Of a DNA stretch of 64,000 bases, positions 48,818-57,418 are shown in pieces. Each line of letters opens with the position of its first letter. Positions within the stretch are counted from its first letter, which is position 1. Origin of the DNA: Chloroflexota bacterium (GTDB lineage: Bacteria; Chloroflexota; Anaerolineae; J102); contig JAKOVD010000032.1 of assembly GCA_029782215.1 (NCBI GenBank), positions 248,001-312,000 on the forward strand. The letters run 5' to 3'. A model generated the notes under the pieces. That model ran no database searches. It was given only the letters and a program-made list of their open reading frames with translations, and was not told the DNA's origin. The translations under genes and the position numbers were made by a program.

Positions 48818-51202
48818 ATGACAACCTCTTCTGCGCCCACTTCCCCACCCACCGCTGCCGCCGAAGGTGGCGTGATCTCCTCCCTGCGTTCCGGCGCGCC
48901 GCGACGGTGGGTGGATTTCATCCTGCTGCTCTTCATGATCATCAACCTGGCGTGGAGCATGCAGGCTGCCAAGTGGAGTCCTGGCCTGGAACGATTGTTC
49001 CCGGTGGCTTTGTTTGCCGCCATCGCTGGCACGGTCGTGGCGCTGAGCAGTTTTGGCCGGGTCTTCGCCTTCCTCTACAGCTTCATCGTGGGCGCAGCCA
49101 CGGTGCTGTTCGCCATGTCAGGCCTGGCTCCCGCCGACGTACAAGGACAGGAGCGCGTCTACCAGGCCCTGAGTCGCATGCTCACGTGGGCGCAGAAAGC
49201 CGCCGCCGGCCAGCCAGCCGCTGACAGTCTGGTCTTCGTCGTTCTGTTGGCCATCTTGATCTGGATCCTGGCCTATGGCGCCGTCTGGGCCTATTTCCGC
49301 GATCATCGCAAGTGGCAGGCCGTGCTACCCATCGGCGTGGCGATGCTGATCAACCTCTACTACGCGCCCGCCAATCTCAGCCTCTACTTCGTCGTCTACC
49401 TGCTGTGCGCCATCCTCCTCCTGGTGCGGGCCACCCTGGTGCAGCGTGAGGCCGAGTGGCACTACGGTCGCGTCTACTTCCCCAGCGACATCAGCTTCGA
49501 CTTCATGCGTGATGGCCTCCTCTTCGCCCTCTTCGTCATCTTCGTGGCTTGGGTGCTGCCGACCAGCGCCGGCAGTGACAGGGTCGGCAGCCTGCTCGAT
49601 CCCCTGCGGGACCCCTGGCGCCAGGTGCAGCAGGAATGGACCCGGCTCTTCAGCACGCTGAACTACTCGCGCCTGGGGAGCACCCCCACTTTTGGCACGA
49701 GTCTGGCGCTTGGCGGCCCCCGCACCGTTAACGACGACCCGGTAGCCGACGTGGCCACCTCTCGGAATGGCTACTACCGGGCCGTGGTCCTTGACACCTA
49801 TTTGTCCAACGGCTGGGTGCTGCGGGATGCTCCCGGCATCCGTCTGAGCCAGGATACAGCGCTGGCCCAGTGGGCGCAGCGTGCGATCTACACGCAGACG
49901 GTCACGACCTATGAGACAGGCAACGTACTGCTGACGGGCTCACAGCCCCTGCATGTCGACGTCGCCGCAGATGCCCGCGTGCTTCCCTATGGGAACGGAA
50001 CCGAGGAAACCTACGGCACCAGCGTACCCGTCGAGGTGGCGATGCTGGTCGCGCGGGATACTCCGAAGCCGGGGGACAGGTATACCGTGACGAGCACCGT
50101 GGCCGATGTCACGATTGCCGAGCTGATGGCCGATTCCACCAGTTACCCCAATTATGTGAGCCAACGGTATCTGCAGCTTCCGGGCACCGTTCCCCAGCGC
50201 GTTTTCGACCTCGCCGACCAAATCACGGCCGGCCTGACGAACCCGTATGAAAAGGCCAAAGCGATCGAAAGCTACCTGCGCCAGATTCCGTACAACGACC
50301 AGATTCCCGGGCCGCAGCCGGGGCAGGATGGGGTGGACTACTTCCTGTTTGAGGCCAGGGAGGGATACTGCAACTACTACGCCAGCGCCATGGCGGTCAT
50401 GCTGCGGCACGTCGGCGTGCCTGCCCGCGTTGCCTCAGGATACGCCACCGGCGAGTACGAGCCGAAGACCGGTGTCTACCGTCTGCGCAACCGCGACGCC
50501 CACACATGGGTTGAAGTCTACTTCCCCACCTACGGCTGGGTGGAATTCGAGCCGACGGCGTCCGAGCCGGCCATCGATCGTCCTGCCGGCGCCGCCGTCG
50601 TCGCTCCCAGCGCCACTCCCACCCCCAACCCCCTGGAAGGCATCGAGCGCGGCAATGTGGACAATCCCGGCGTCACGCCGCCCACTTTCAACAACCAACC
50701 TCTGGCCACCACCCTCCAGAATCCCGGTGCGTGGGCGGGGGTGGCGCTGGCCCTGGCAGCCGCGGTTGGCATCCTGGCCGTAGCCCTATGGGTGCTGCGG
50801 CGCATGGTTCGCCGGCCTCGTCAGACTGCGCCCCCCACCTTTCGCACCGTCCCCCAGGGCTTCAGCGCCAGCCTGTGGGAGCACGTGATGCGGTGGGCGC
50901 GGCGCTTCGGCATGGGAGAGCGACCCAGCCAGACGCCGCTGGAGTATGCGGCCCTCTTCGGACGCGTGGTGCCGGAGGCCGGCGCTGATTTGGCGACCAT
51001 CGCTCATCTCTATACCCGCGACCTTTACAGCCCCCATGACATCACGCCCGATGAGGCCGGACAGGCCCAGCTCGCGTGGCTAAACGCCCGACCCCTGCTG
51101 CTTCGCTCCTGGCTTGACCGCAGGGTGCGGCTGCCAGCCGGGCTCAAACGGGCGTTCTTCCGGGACGGCGCCAACGAAGCGCCTGCGCGAAACGCCCGCT
51201 AA
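48818..51202 (+). CDS. TgpA-type membrane transglutaminase-like protein
   Basis: About 794 residues. An N-terminal block of about seven membrane helices (residues 30-245, DUF3488/TgpA_N-like) is followed by an extracellular transglutaminase-core domain: the Cys is in EGYCNYYASAMAVMLRHVGVPARVASGYA (C518) and the His in RDAHTWVEVYFPTYGWVEFEPT (H562). A Pro-rich linker, one more membrane helix (about 650-670) and a cytoplasmic DUF4129-like tail complete the layout. The catalytic pair is intact. TgpA homologues are envelope proteins, essential in Pseudomonas; acyl donor and acceptor are unknown. Ends convergently with an M16 peptidase gene. Confidence 0.9.
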   Translation: MTTSSAPTSPPTAAAEGGVISSLRSGAPRRWVDFILLLFMIINLAWSMQAAKWSPGLERLFPVALFAAIAGTVVALSSFGRVFAFLYSFIVGAATVLFAMSGLAPADVQGQERVYQALSRMLTWAQKAAAGQPAADSLVFVVLLAILIWILAYGAVWAYFRDHRKWQAVLPIGVAMLINLYYAPANLSLYFVVYLLCAILLLVRATLVQREAEWHYGRVYFPSDISFDFMRDGLLFALFVIFVAWVLPTSAGSDRVGSLLDPLRDPWRQVQQEWTRLFSTLNYSRLGSTPTFGTSLALGGPRTVNDDPVADVATSRNGYYRAVVLDTYLSNGWVLRDAPGIRLSQDTALAQWAQRAIYTQTVTTYETGNVLLTGSQPLHVDVAADARVLPYGNGTEETYGTSVPVEVAMLVARDTPKPGDRYTVTSTVADVTIAELMADSTSYPNYVSQRYLQLPGTVPQRVFDLADQITAGLTNPYEKAKAIESYLRQIPYNDQIPGPQPGQDGVDYFLFEAREGYCNYYASAMAVMLRHVGVPARVASGYATGEYEPKTGVYRLRNRDAHTWVEVYFPTYGWVEFEPTASEPAIDRPAGAAVVAPSATPTPNPLEGIERGNVDNPGVTPPTFNNQPLATTLQNPGAWAGVALALAAAVGILAVALWVLRRMVRRPRQTAPPTFRTVPQGFSASLWEHVMRWARRFGMGERPSQTPLEYAALFGRVVPEAGADLATIAHLYTRDLYSPHDITPDEAGQAQLAWLNARPLLLRSWLDRRVRLPAGLKRAFFRDGANEAPARNAR

Positions 51203-51228
51203 CGCGCCGTCGGGCTCAGACGGCGTGT
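51202..51228. terminator. Compact hairpin between convergent tgpA-like and M16 genes
   Basis: ACGCGCCGTC pairs with GACGGCGTGT (one G-T pair, seven-base loop). The arms begin at the last base of the plus-strand stop codon, and the loop contains part of the minus-strand stop. No T-tracts. Confidence 0.45.
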
Positions 51229-52499
51229 AACCAGCTTGTAAGTGCGCTTTCGTCGGCCAGTGGGCCGACGTAGGCCAGGGTGAGCCGCTGCGGCTGCCAG
51301 AGCTCCTCCGCCAGCCGTTGTACATCGGCCGGAGTGACGACGTCGATGCTGGCCAGGACCTGGTCGAGGCTCAGCACAGGCATGTCGTTGATGACCTGCC
51401 GCCCCCACCAAGACGCCACGGCAGCGGAGTCCTCGCTGCTCAGCTCCATGCGTCCCTTGATGTACTCCTTGAACAACTGCAGCTTGTCATCGGCGACGGG
51501 CTCGGCCCGCAGCTCTTCCCAGACCGCCATTGTTTCATCCAGGGTCTCGAAAAGGCGTGAAGCGTCGCAGCCGCCATAAACGCCCAGGACGCCACAATCC
51601 GCATGCATGCTGGTATACGACCCGATGTTGTAGGCCAGCCCTAGCTGCTCACGCAGGCGCTGCCAGAGCCACGAACTCATGCCATCGCCAACCAGGGCGT
51701 TGAGGACGGCCAGAACGACCCGGTCCGGATGCGAACGCGGAAGTCCCGGCACTGCCAGTTGGAGATGCGCCTGCTCACTGTCGCGCACCTGGACGCGACA
51801 GCGGGGCCTGGCCTCCAGCACGGGCGCAGGACTGAAGCTGGGCGCCTGCCCATCGGCCTGCCAGCCGGCGAAATCCCCGGCGGCGGCATCCAGGACGTCC
51901 CCGCCATCGATCGCGCCCGCCACCGTCAGCACCGCACGGTTGGGACGATAGGCGGCGGTGTGGTGCGCAGCCAGGTCTTCAATCATCATCGCCGCCACGG
52001 TCTCAGTGTCCCCGGCGATCTCGCGGCCCAAGGGATGGTCACCCCACATGGCCTCGCTGCTCAACTGGGAAACGAAGTCCTCGGGCACATCCCGGTACAT
52101 ATTGATCTCATCCAGGATGACCGTTTGCTCCCGCTCAAACTCCTCCGCATCCAACGCCGGCGTCTGCACCATGCTCGCCAGGAGCTGCAAACTGCGGCGC
52201 CAGTGTCTTGCCCCGACCTTGACCCAGAAGGAGGTGTACTCGTAGCCGGTCGAAGCGTTCAGATAGCCTCCACGGCCCTCGACCTCATTGGCGATATCCA
52301 GGGCCGTGGGCCAGCCCGCGCACCCTTTGAACAACATGTGCTCCAGAAAGTGGCTGACACCCGACAGGTGCGCCGGCTCGTAGCGCGAACCCACCCGCAG
52401 ATAGAGACCGATGCTCACCGAACGGACGGCAGGCATCGGGGCGGTGACAACCGTCAACCCATTGGGCAGGACGGTCTGTGTGTAATCTGTGAGGTTCAA
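51216..52499 (-). CDS. M16-family (pitrilysin-type) zinc peptidase
   Basis: A 427-residue M16B protein of usual length. The inverted zinc motif HFLEH is at 50-54, and the third ligand lies in the TVILDEI region near 131. The N-terminal half holds these; the C-terminal half is the inactive partner domain (ELGLAYNIGSYTSMHADCGVLGVYG). In bacteria such enzymes process or degrade peptides in the cytoplasm or envelope. No signal peptide. It is followed at 3-base distance upstream by the TPR lipoprotein gene, so the three genes 53865 to 51216 may form one transcript. Confidence 0.93.
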   Translation of the reverse strand: MNLTDYTQTVLPNGLTVVTAPMPAVRSVSIGLYLRVGSRYEPAHLSGVSHFLEHMLFKGCAGWPTALDIANEVEGRGGYLNASTGYEYTSFWVKVGARHWRRSLQLLASMVQTPALDAEEFEREQTVILDEINMYRDVPEDFVSQLSSEAMWGDHPLGREIAGDTETVAAMMIEDLAAHHTAAYRPNRAVLTVAGAIDGGDVLDAAAGDFAGWQADGQAPSFSPAPVLEARPRCRVQVRDSEQAHLQLAVPGLPRSHPDRVVLAVLNALVGDGMSSWLWQRLREQLGLAYNIGSYTSMHADCGVLGVYGGCDASRLFETLDETMAVWEELRAEPVADDKLQLFKEYIKGRMELSSEDSAAVASWWGRQVINDMPVLSLDQVLASIDVVTPADVQRLAEELWQPQRLTLAYVGPLADESALTSWLHAV

Positions 52500-52502
52500 A
52501 CC

Positions 52503-53222
52503 TTACTGTCCTTTCAGTTCCTTCAGCATTTTCTCTGCTTCGGCTCTTGCCTGCGGGTCCTGGGCGGGGGGACCGTTGAGAAAGGCCTCGAAACCGGCGA
52601 TGGCATCCTGCGTTCGTCCCTGCTGCTTGCGCAGCATTGCCATGCCGAACAACGCTTCGGGCATCTGCGGCTTGAGTTCCAGGGCTTTCTGCATCGACTT
52701 CTCTGCCCCAGCCAGGTCCTTGAGCTGGAGCTGGGTGGCGCCCAACAGGTAGTAGGTCGCCGCATCGTTGGGGCCGACGGCCAGGGCGCGCTCGAACGTC
52801 CGCCTGGCGTCTTCCAGCTTGCCCTGCTGGTAGTAGACCACGCCTAGATTGGAGAGCGTAGAGAGATGATTCGGATTGATCTTCAGAGCCTCGTTGTAGG
52901 CCTGCTCAGCTTCGGCAAGCTTGCTCTGGCGGGTATAAGCATTGCCCAAGGCGAAGTAGCCATCGAGGCTCTTACCTTTGCTCACCGAAGCCTGGAGGTC
53001 GGCAATGGCGCCATCGTAGTTGCCGGCGGTGAGCTTCGCCTGGCCCGAAGACAGCAGCGAGGCCGCATCACCTGCCGCTGCCACCGCCGTGGATGCGGCG
53101 GCAGGCTTGGCCGGTGCAGTGGCAGCGCCATCCGGCGGCGTGGGACCGCTCGCCCCACCGCACGCCGCCAAGATCGCCAGCGCCAGCGCTGCGAGGACCA
53201 CCAGCAGTACCTTCCTACTCAT
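52503..53222 (-). CDS. TPR-repeat lipoprotein
   Basis: A 239-residue protein. A type II signal peptide with lipobox ILAAC (Cys at 21) is followed by a Pro/Ala linker and about five tetratricopeptide repeats (GYFALGNAYTRQSKLAEAEQAYNEAL, STLSNLGVVYYQQGKLEDARRTFERAL). Such proteins act as scaffolds at the outer face of the membrane. The start overlaps the MBL gene end by eight bases, implying coupling. Partner unknown; the M16 peptidase downstream is a candidate. Confidence 0.9.
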   Translation of the reverse strand: MSRKVLLVVLAALALAILAACGGASGPTPPDGAATAPAKPAAASTAVAAAGDAASLLSSGQAKLTAGNYDGAIADLQASVSKGKSLDGYFALGNAYTRQSKLAEAEQAYNEALKINPNHLSTLSNLGVVYYQQGKLEDARRTFERALAVGPNDAATYYLLGATQLQLKDLAGAEKSMQKALELKPQMPEALFGMAMLRKQQGRTQDAIAGFEAFLNGPPAQDPQARAEAEKMLKELKGQ

Positions 53223-53865
53223 TGCTCGCTCCTGTCACATCCAGCAGCACGACCTGAGTCTCCTCGTTCTGGATGTCCGACCGGGTCAGCTTGAGACTGG
53301 CAACGGGATCAGGCCTGGGAACGCCCAGCTCCTTCAGGAATTTCTCGACGCTGTCCAGCTTGAGCGTAAGGGAAGGCATCGCGTAGTGCATAGGCACCAC
53401 CACGGTAGGTTCCAGCTCGGTCACGACCTCCACGGCCCGTGCGGCGTCAAGCGTATCACCGCCTCCCACCGGCAGCAGCAGGACATCGGCCCGGCTCAAC
53501 ACCTCCACCTGGTCGCGATCCGGAAGCACGCCGAGGTCGCCCAGGTGGCACACCGTCAGGTCCTCGAACTCATAGACAAACGCCGTATTGCGCTCGCGTT
53601 CGCCAACCTTGCCGCGATGGAAAGTGGCAACCCCGGTCATGAACACACCATTCACCTCATACTCGCCGGGGCCGTCAAAAACGTTCTCGACGTTGCGCAC
53701 CAGGCCGGCCTGGTTATGTCCCGGGACGTTGTGGCTGACAGTCACCACATCCGCGCGCAATCGTGGCAGTGTGAGGCCGAAATTGGAGCCGTAGGGATCC
53801 GTGACGACGGTCAAGCCGCGACTACGCAGACGAAAACAGGACAAACCATACCAGGTAATTTCCAT
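53215..53865 (-). CDS. MBL-fold metal-dependent hydrolase
   Basis: A 216-residue beta-lactamase-fold protein of the short UPF0173-like type: MEITWYGLSCFRLRS, TDPYGSNFGL, VVTVSHNVPGHN (divergent form of the usual HxHxDH), GPGEYEVNGVFMTGV, CHLGDLG, PMHY. Because motif HxHxDH is altered to SHNVPGH, metal binding may be reduced or use other ligands. Function unknown. A perfect -10 TATAAT lies 40 bases upstream. Confidence 0.85.
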   Translation of the reverse strand: MEITWYGLSCFRLRSRGLTVVTDPYGSNFGLTLPRLRADVVTVSHNVPGHNQAGLVRNVENVFDGPGEYEVNGVFMTGVATFHRGKVGERERNTAFVYEFEDLTVCHLGDLGVLPDRDQVEVLSRADVLLLPVGGGDTLDAARAVEVVTELEPTVVVPMHYAMPSLTLKLDSVEKFLKELGVPRPDPVASLKLTRSDIQNEETQVVLLDVTGASNE

Positions 53866-53903
53866 GAATGACCCTTGCCTGAATTGAAATCAGTGGAACC
53901 GCT

Positions 53904-53909
53904 ATTATA
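53904..53909 (-). promoter_or_regulatory. -10 element upstream of the MBL-TPR-M16 genes
   Basis: Minus strand TATAAT 39 bases before the MBL start codon; no convincing -35. Confidence 0.4.
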
Positions 53910-54028
53910 CCCGAACGCCCGCAGGGCGAACAGGCAGAAAGGAGCCGGTGAAGAGCGGCCGGTCGCAGCGAACGTACCCGTCGCGCTTGTGAGGCAAGGG
54001 TGCTCTTCTCCCCGCGGGTTGTTCACCC

Positions 54029-54994
54029 TCAGGCGGCGAGCTCAGCTTCGTACGCAAAGAGCGCCGGTGTGCCCCCTGTGTGCCAGAAAAGCACCCGCCC
54101 CTTCAGGAAGCCGCGCCGCGCCAGATCGAAAAGCCCTGCCAGCGCTCTTCCGGTGTAGACGGGGTCAACCAGAATGCCTTCGCTGCGGGCCAAGGCGAGG
54201 ATCGCTTCGCGCTCAGGCTCGCCGACCACGCCGTAGCCGCCGCCCAAGTAGCTGTCATGGACGACGATGGGATGCGTGCGCCGGGCCTCCAGCAGCTCGG
54301 CTGTCGCCTCGGTGAGCGGGCCTGCCAGGGTCTCAAGGCGTCCGGCGCTATGGTCCACGGAAATGCCATGAATCTCACCCTCCCAGCCGTTCTCACCGGC
54401 GCCGACGGCCAGGCCGGCTTGGGTGCCACCCGAGCTGGTGGCAAAAACCACGGCGTCAAAAGCAGCGCCCAGGGTCTCGGCCTGCTGGGCCATCTCCATC
54501 CAGGCATAGGCATAGCCGGCAGCGCCCACCGGAGTGGAGCCGCCAAGAGGGATGCCATAAGGCTGTCGACCCTGGCGATCGAGGTCGGTGAGGACACGAG
54601 CCATCAGAGGCTGGGTGTCGGGAGAGCCGGCCCAGTGTATCTGCGCCCCGAACAGTCTGTCCAGCAGCACGTTGCCGCCGGGCCGATCGTCAGGTTGCCC
54701 GCGCAGGACAACATGGCAGCCCAACCCGGCTTTGGCCGCCGCAGCCGCTGTCTGCCGGCAGTGATTTGACTGGATGGCCCCGGTCGTCACCAGGTCCGTG
54801 GCGCCTTCTGCCAGGGCGGCGGCGATGAGAAAGCTGAGCTTGCGCAGCTTGTTGCCGCCCAGCGCCAGGGTGGTCAGGTCATCGCGCTTGGCCCAGACTT
54901 CGACCCCGGCATCCAGCCAGGCCGAGAAGCGCGGGAGCGGATGGAGAGGGGTGGGCAAGAGACTTAGCGGAAAACTAGGTAGGTCGCTGCGCAT
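54029..54994 (-). CDS. PLP-dependent D-cysteine desulfhydrase / ACC-deaminase-like enzyme
   Basis: A 321-residue fold-type II PLP enzyme: PLHPLPRFSAWL, VWAKRDDLTTLALGGNKLRKLSFLI (PLP lysine in GGNKLRK), TGAIQSNHCRQTAAAAAKAG, GGSTPVGAAGYAYAWMEM and a C-terminal HTGGTPALF. The pattern matches DcyD and 1-aminocyclopropane-1-carboxylate deaminase relatives; desulfhydrase activity is the likelier guess. The ATG at 54994 starts the conserved region; the longer frame to 55255 runs back over the end of the upstream gene and is not credible. Confidence 0.9.
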   Translation of the reverse strand: MRSDLPSFPLSLLPTPLHPLPRFSAWLDAGVEVWAKRDDLTTLALGGNKLRKLSFLIAAALAEGATDLVTTGAIQSNHCRQTAAAAAKAGLGCHVVLRGQPDDRPGGNVLLDRLFGAQIHWAGSPDTQPLMARVLTDLDRQGRQPYGIPLGGSTPVGAAGYAYAWMEMAQQAETLGAAFDAVVFATSSGGTQAGLAVGAGENGWEGEIHGISVDHSAGRLETLAGPLTEATAELLEARRTHPIVVHDSYLGGGYGVVGEPEREAILALARSEGILVDPVYTGRALAGLFDLARRGFLKGRVLFWHTGGTPALFAYEAELAA

Positions 54995-55037
54995 CGTAGG
55001 GTAGGAATAGAAGTCACGGAAAAACAAGGACGCGCGC

Positions 55038-57245
55038 CTAAAGCAGTCGCATCTGTTCGGCGTGGCTGGCGGTGATGGGATCAAGACCGAGATGGGCCAG
55101 CCAGCGGTAGGGCTCCAGGTCAGTCTGCATAAGCATATCGCGCAAGTGCCGGAACTTGGTAAACGTCCAACCACCCGCCAGCGCCAGCGCTGCCCAGAGC
55201 GGCTGGTGGTCGATGCGCCACTGCACCAATCCCGCCCGCCCCCCGGGCAGGACAAGAAAGCGCTGGAGTCCGGGAACAGGCGTGCGGCTCTGCCACAAGA
55301 GCGGCGTCAGATCGGTGGTATAGGTCAGCAGAAAGCAGATGCGGGCCTGGTCTCCCTGGCGCCAGTTGACAAACAGGTGATCGCCCTCGCTCCAGGCCGA
55401 ACTCGCGAAGGCCATCCGCCGTCCGGCTACCACCAGGGCGCGGGCAAACTCAGCAAGCTCGGCGTGGCGCTGGTCAGGCAGGTCCTGGCTGCGCAGCGCC
55501 AGCCGCCCCTCACGCATTTTCCCATAAGAAGCGGCGAGAGCCTCGATCCAGGGCCAGTCGGGGGCGCAAGAGGGCGCCAGGCGCAGGCTCATGCGCCAGC
55601 CCAGGTCATCCGTCGACGGCAAGGGTCCTTCAGCCAGTACTGCGCGGGCGGCCCGTTCGCCCTGATCGCTGGCAGGCGCCCAGGAGGCAGGCGGTTCTTC
55701 CAGCCACCACCACGGCATCTCCCCATGCTCCCAGGCGTCACCGCCGCTGCCCACCACTTGGACACCGGCTGGGGGCGTCTCCGGGTCCAGCAGTGACTGC
55801 AGGGCATCCTCCCCGTCATCGATCCCGCCTGATTCGCCGCAGCGAAGCCCGTGTGCCAGGAGCAGAGGACGCAGACGCGCCGCCACGGCAGGTTCGCCGA
55901 TCTGCCCCAGGACATCAAGCAGCAGGCCCGGTTCGGATGGCGGCTCCGGCGCCGGTATTGTCGTGGCGGTGATTGCCGCCTGTGCAACCCATCCGGCGCC
56001 CTCGACCGCGGCCACACTGGCGCCGGCCAACGGGCCAAGAGTGGTCATGACTGCCACACTCGGGTCAGCATCACCACGCCAACGCCATTGCACGAACACC
56101 CCCCCACCGGGCGCCAGGCGGGCCTGCACCGCCTTGATGGCGTCGCCCACCCGCCTCTGCCACAGGTCCCAATCACCCAGGCGCAGGGCAAGCAGATCGG
56201 CCATCATGGCGGCGGCCTCAGGGCCAAACAGCCAGCCGCTCCAGGCGTACCGCAGCAGCCAGTAGAGAGGCAGGCAGGGCGGCGCCTGGATCAACGCCAG
56301 GCCGATGGGCGACGGCGGCGAACGCTGAAGGTAGTCGGCGGGCCAACGCTGGACCAGGTGGATGTTGGCCCGCTCCCCGGGACCGGCCAGCACGCTTCCC
56401 GTTTGGCCCTGCACATAGGCAAGACAATCGTTCAGCACCGCATAGACGCTGGGTTCGACGAACCGCCGCGGCCGCCGCACCATGGCCTGCCACAGATGTT
56501 CGGGTTGGTCGGCCAGGCTGCTGGTGCGCCACAAGGTCTCGGCCAGGACCCACTGCAGCGCCCGCCGCTGGTTCTGAGGCGGATCGAGGTCGCGCAGAAT
56601 GCGCATGGTCTGCCACTGCGCCCAGAGGCTGCGGGGCGTGTAGAAACCGGTCGCCTGCTCGGCGCGCAGGCGCAGCGGATCCGCGGCCGTGACCACGCGC
56701 TCCATCGTTTCCCAAGAGAGCGTGCGGCCCGGTCCTGCCTCCGCCGCCAGGCTCTGGTCCTCAGCCTCGGCCGGTGCCTCGCCGACAAAGCCGCAGTGCT
56801 CACAACGTACGATGCGGCTAAATGGAACCGCCGGCGTTCCTTGCCAGCGGAATGCTGCCGCCGGTATGGGCCGGCTGCAGGCCGGACAGGACGTGAGGTA
56901 GAGTTCGCGCAGGGTCTGCCCCCAGGGCCGTCCCCGGTAAGGCGCATCGAGCACTCTCGTCAGGACCTGGCTGACCTCATCGGGAGGGGGACCTGCCAAC
57001 TGGACGCTGGTGGCGAGCAGCGCCAAGGGATCAGGATCGATGACAAGACACTCGCGACCAGAACCCAGCAGCGGCGTCGCCGAGGCGCCGAAGGCCATGA
57101 GCGCCAGGCCCGCAGGCGCCGCCGCCATCGCCCTTTCTACCAGGGGCGCGCCGAAAGGCGCGCCGACGACCTCCTGCATCGTCCGGGCGACTGCCGGTGG
57201 CAGCAAGACTGACGTAGGAAAGCCGGCTGGTGGAACCGCTGGCAT
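55038..57245 (-). CDS. Degenerate DNA-methylase-like protein with zinc ribbon
   Basis: A 735-residue protein resembling COG1743-type adenine-specific DNA methylases with a Zn ribbon, but missing the catalytic residues. The motif I region reads LMAFGASATPLLGSGRECLV, lacking the DPFxGxGT core, then IDPDPLALLATS (D70/D72) where active enzymes have DxNPLA. The zinc ribbon has CPAC (120-123) and CEHCG (148-152). GFYTPRSLWAQWQTMRIL (200-217) matches the family F-x-x-R-Q helix, and the DPPY position is QAPPC (320-324). The C-terminal half is unrecognised. Probably binds nucleic acid or SAM without methylating. Confidence 0.7.
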   Translation of the reverse strand: MPAVPPAGFPTSVLLPPAVARTMQEVVGAPFGAPLVERAMAAAPAGLALMAFGASATPLLGSGRECLVIDPDPLALLATSVQLAGPPPDEVSQVLTRVLDAPYRGRPWGQTLRELYLTSCPACSRPIPAAAFRWQGTPAVPFSRIVRCEHCGFVGEAPAEAEDQSLAAEAGPGRTLSWETMERVVTAADPLRLRAEQATGFYTPRSLWAQWQTMRILRDLDPPQNQRRALQWVLAETLWRTSSLADQPEHLWQAMVRRPRRFVEPSVYAVLNDCLAYVQGQTGSVLAGPGERANIHLVQRWPADYLQRSPPSPIGLALIQAPPCLPLYWLLRYAWSGWLFGPEAAAMMADLLALRLGDWDLWQRRVGDAIKAVQARLAPGGGVFVQWRWRGDADPSVAVMTTLGPLAGASVAAVEGAGWVAQAAITATTIPAPEPPSEPGLLLDVLGQIGEPAVAARLRPLLLAHGLRCGESGGIDDGEDALQSLLDPETPPAGVQVVGSGGDAWEHGEMPWWWLEEPPASWAPASDQGERAARAVLAEGPLPSTDDLGWRMSLRLAPSCAPDWPWIEALAASYGKMREGRLALRSQDLPDQRHAELAEFARALVVAGRRMAFASSAWSEGDHLFVNWRQGDQARICFLLTYTTDLTPLLWQSRTPVPGLQRFLVLPGGRAGLVQWRIDHQPLWAALALAGGWTFTKFRHLRDMLMQTDLEPYRWLAHLGLDPITASHAEQMRLL

Positions 57246-57339
57246 GGCATGATCGTACCACGCCGCCCACCTGATGACAACGAGTTGTCGCAGGGTGGAC
57301 TAGCGCGGGCAGCGATGGCGCCAAGACGGAGAGGGTATG

Positions 57340-57348
57340 TGCTATAAT
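57340..57348 (+). promoter_or_regulatory. Extended -10 promoter of the sugar epimerase gene
   Basis: TGCTATAAT, identical to the ftsY element, 71 bases before the start codon. No -35 match. Confidence 0.5.
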
Positions 57349-57418
57349 CTGCTCACTCTGCCGAAGGCCTCTCACCTGGTGCACCCTCCGGCGCTCCACC
57401 TCACAGCATAGCGACGTA

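Noticed and set aside
55851-57212. 453-codon plus-strand frame opposite the methylase-like gene
   Set aside because: The minus-strand frame has recognisable zinc ribbon and methylase-type features; the plus-strand product is Arg/Gln/His-rich with none.
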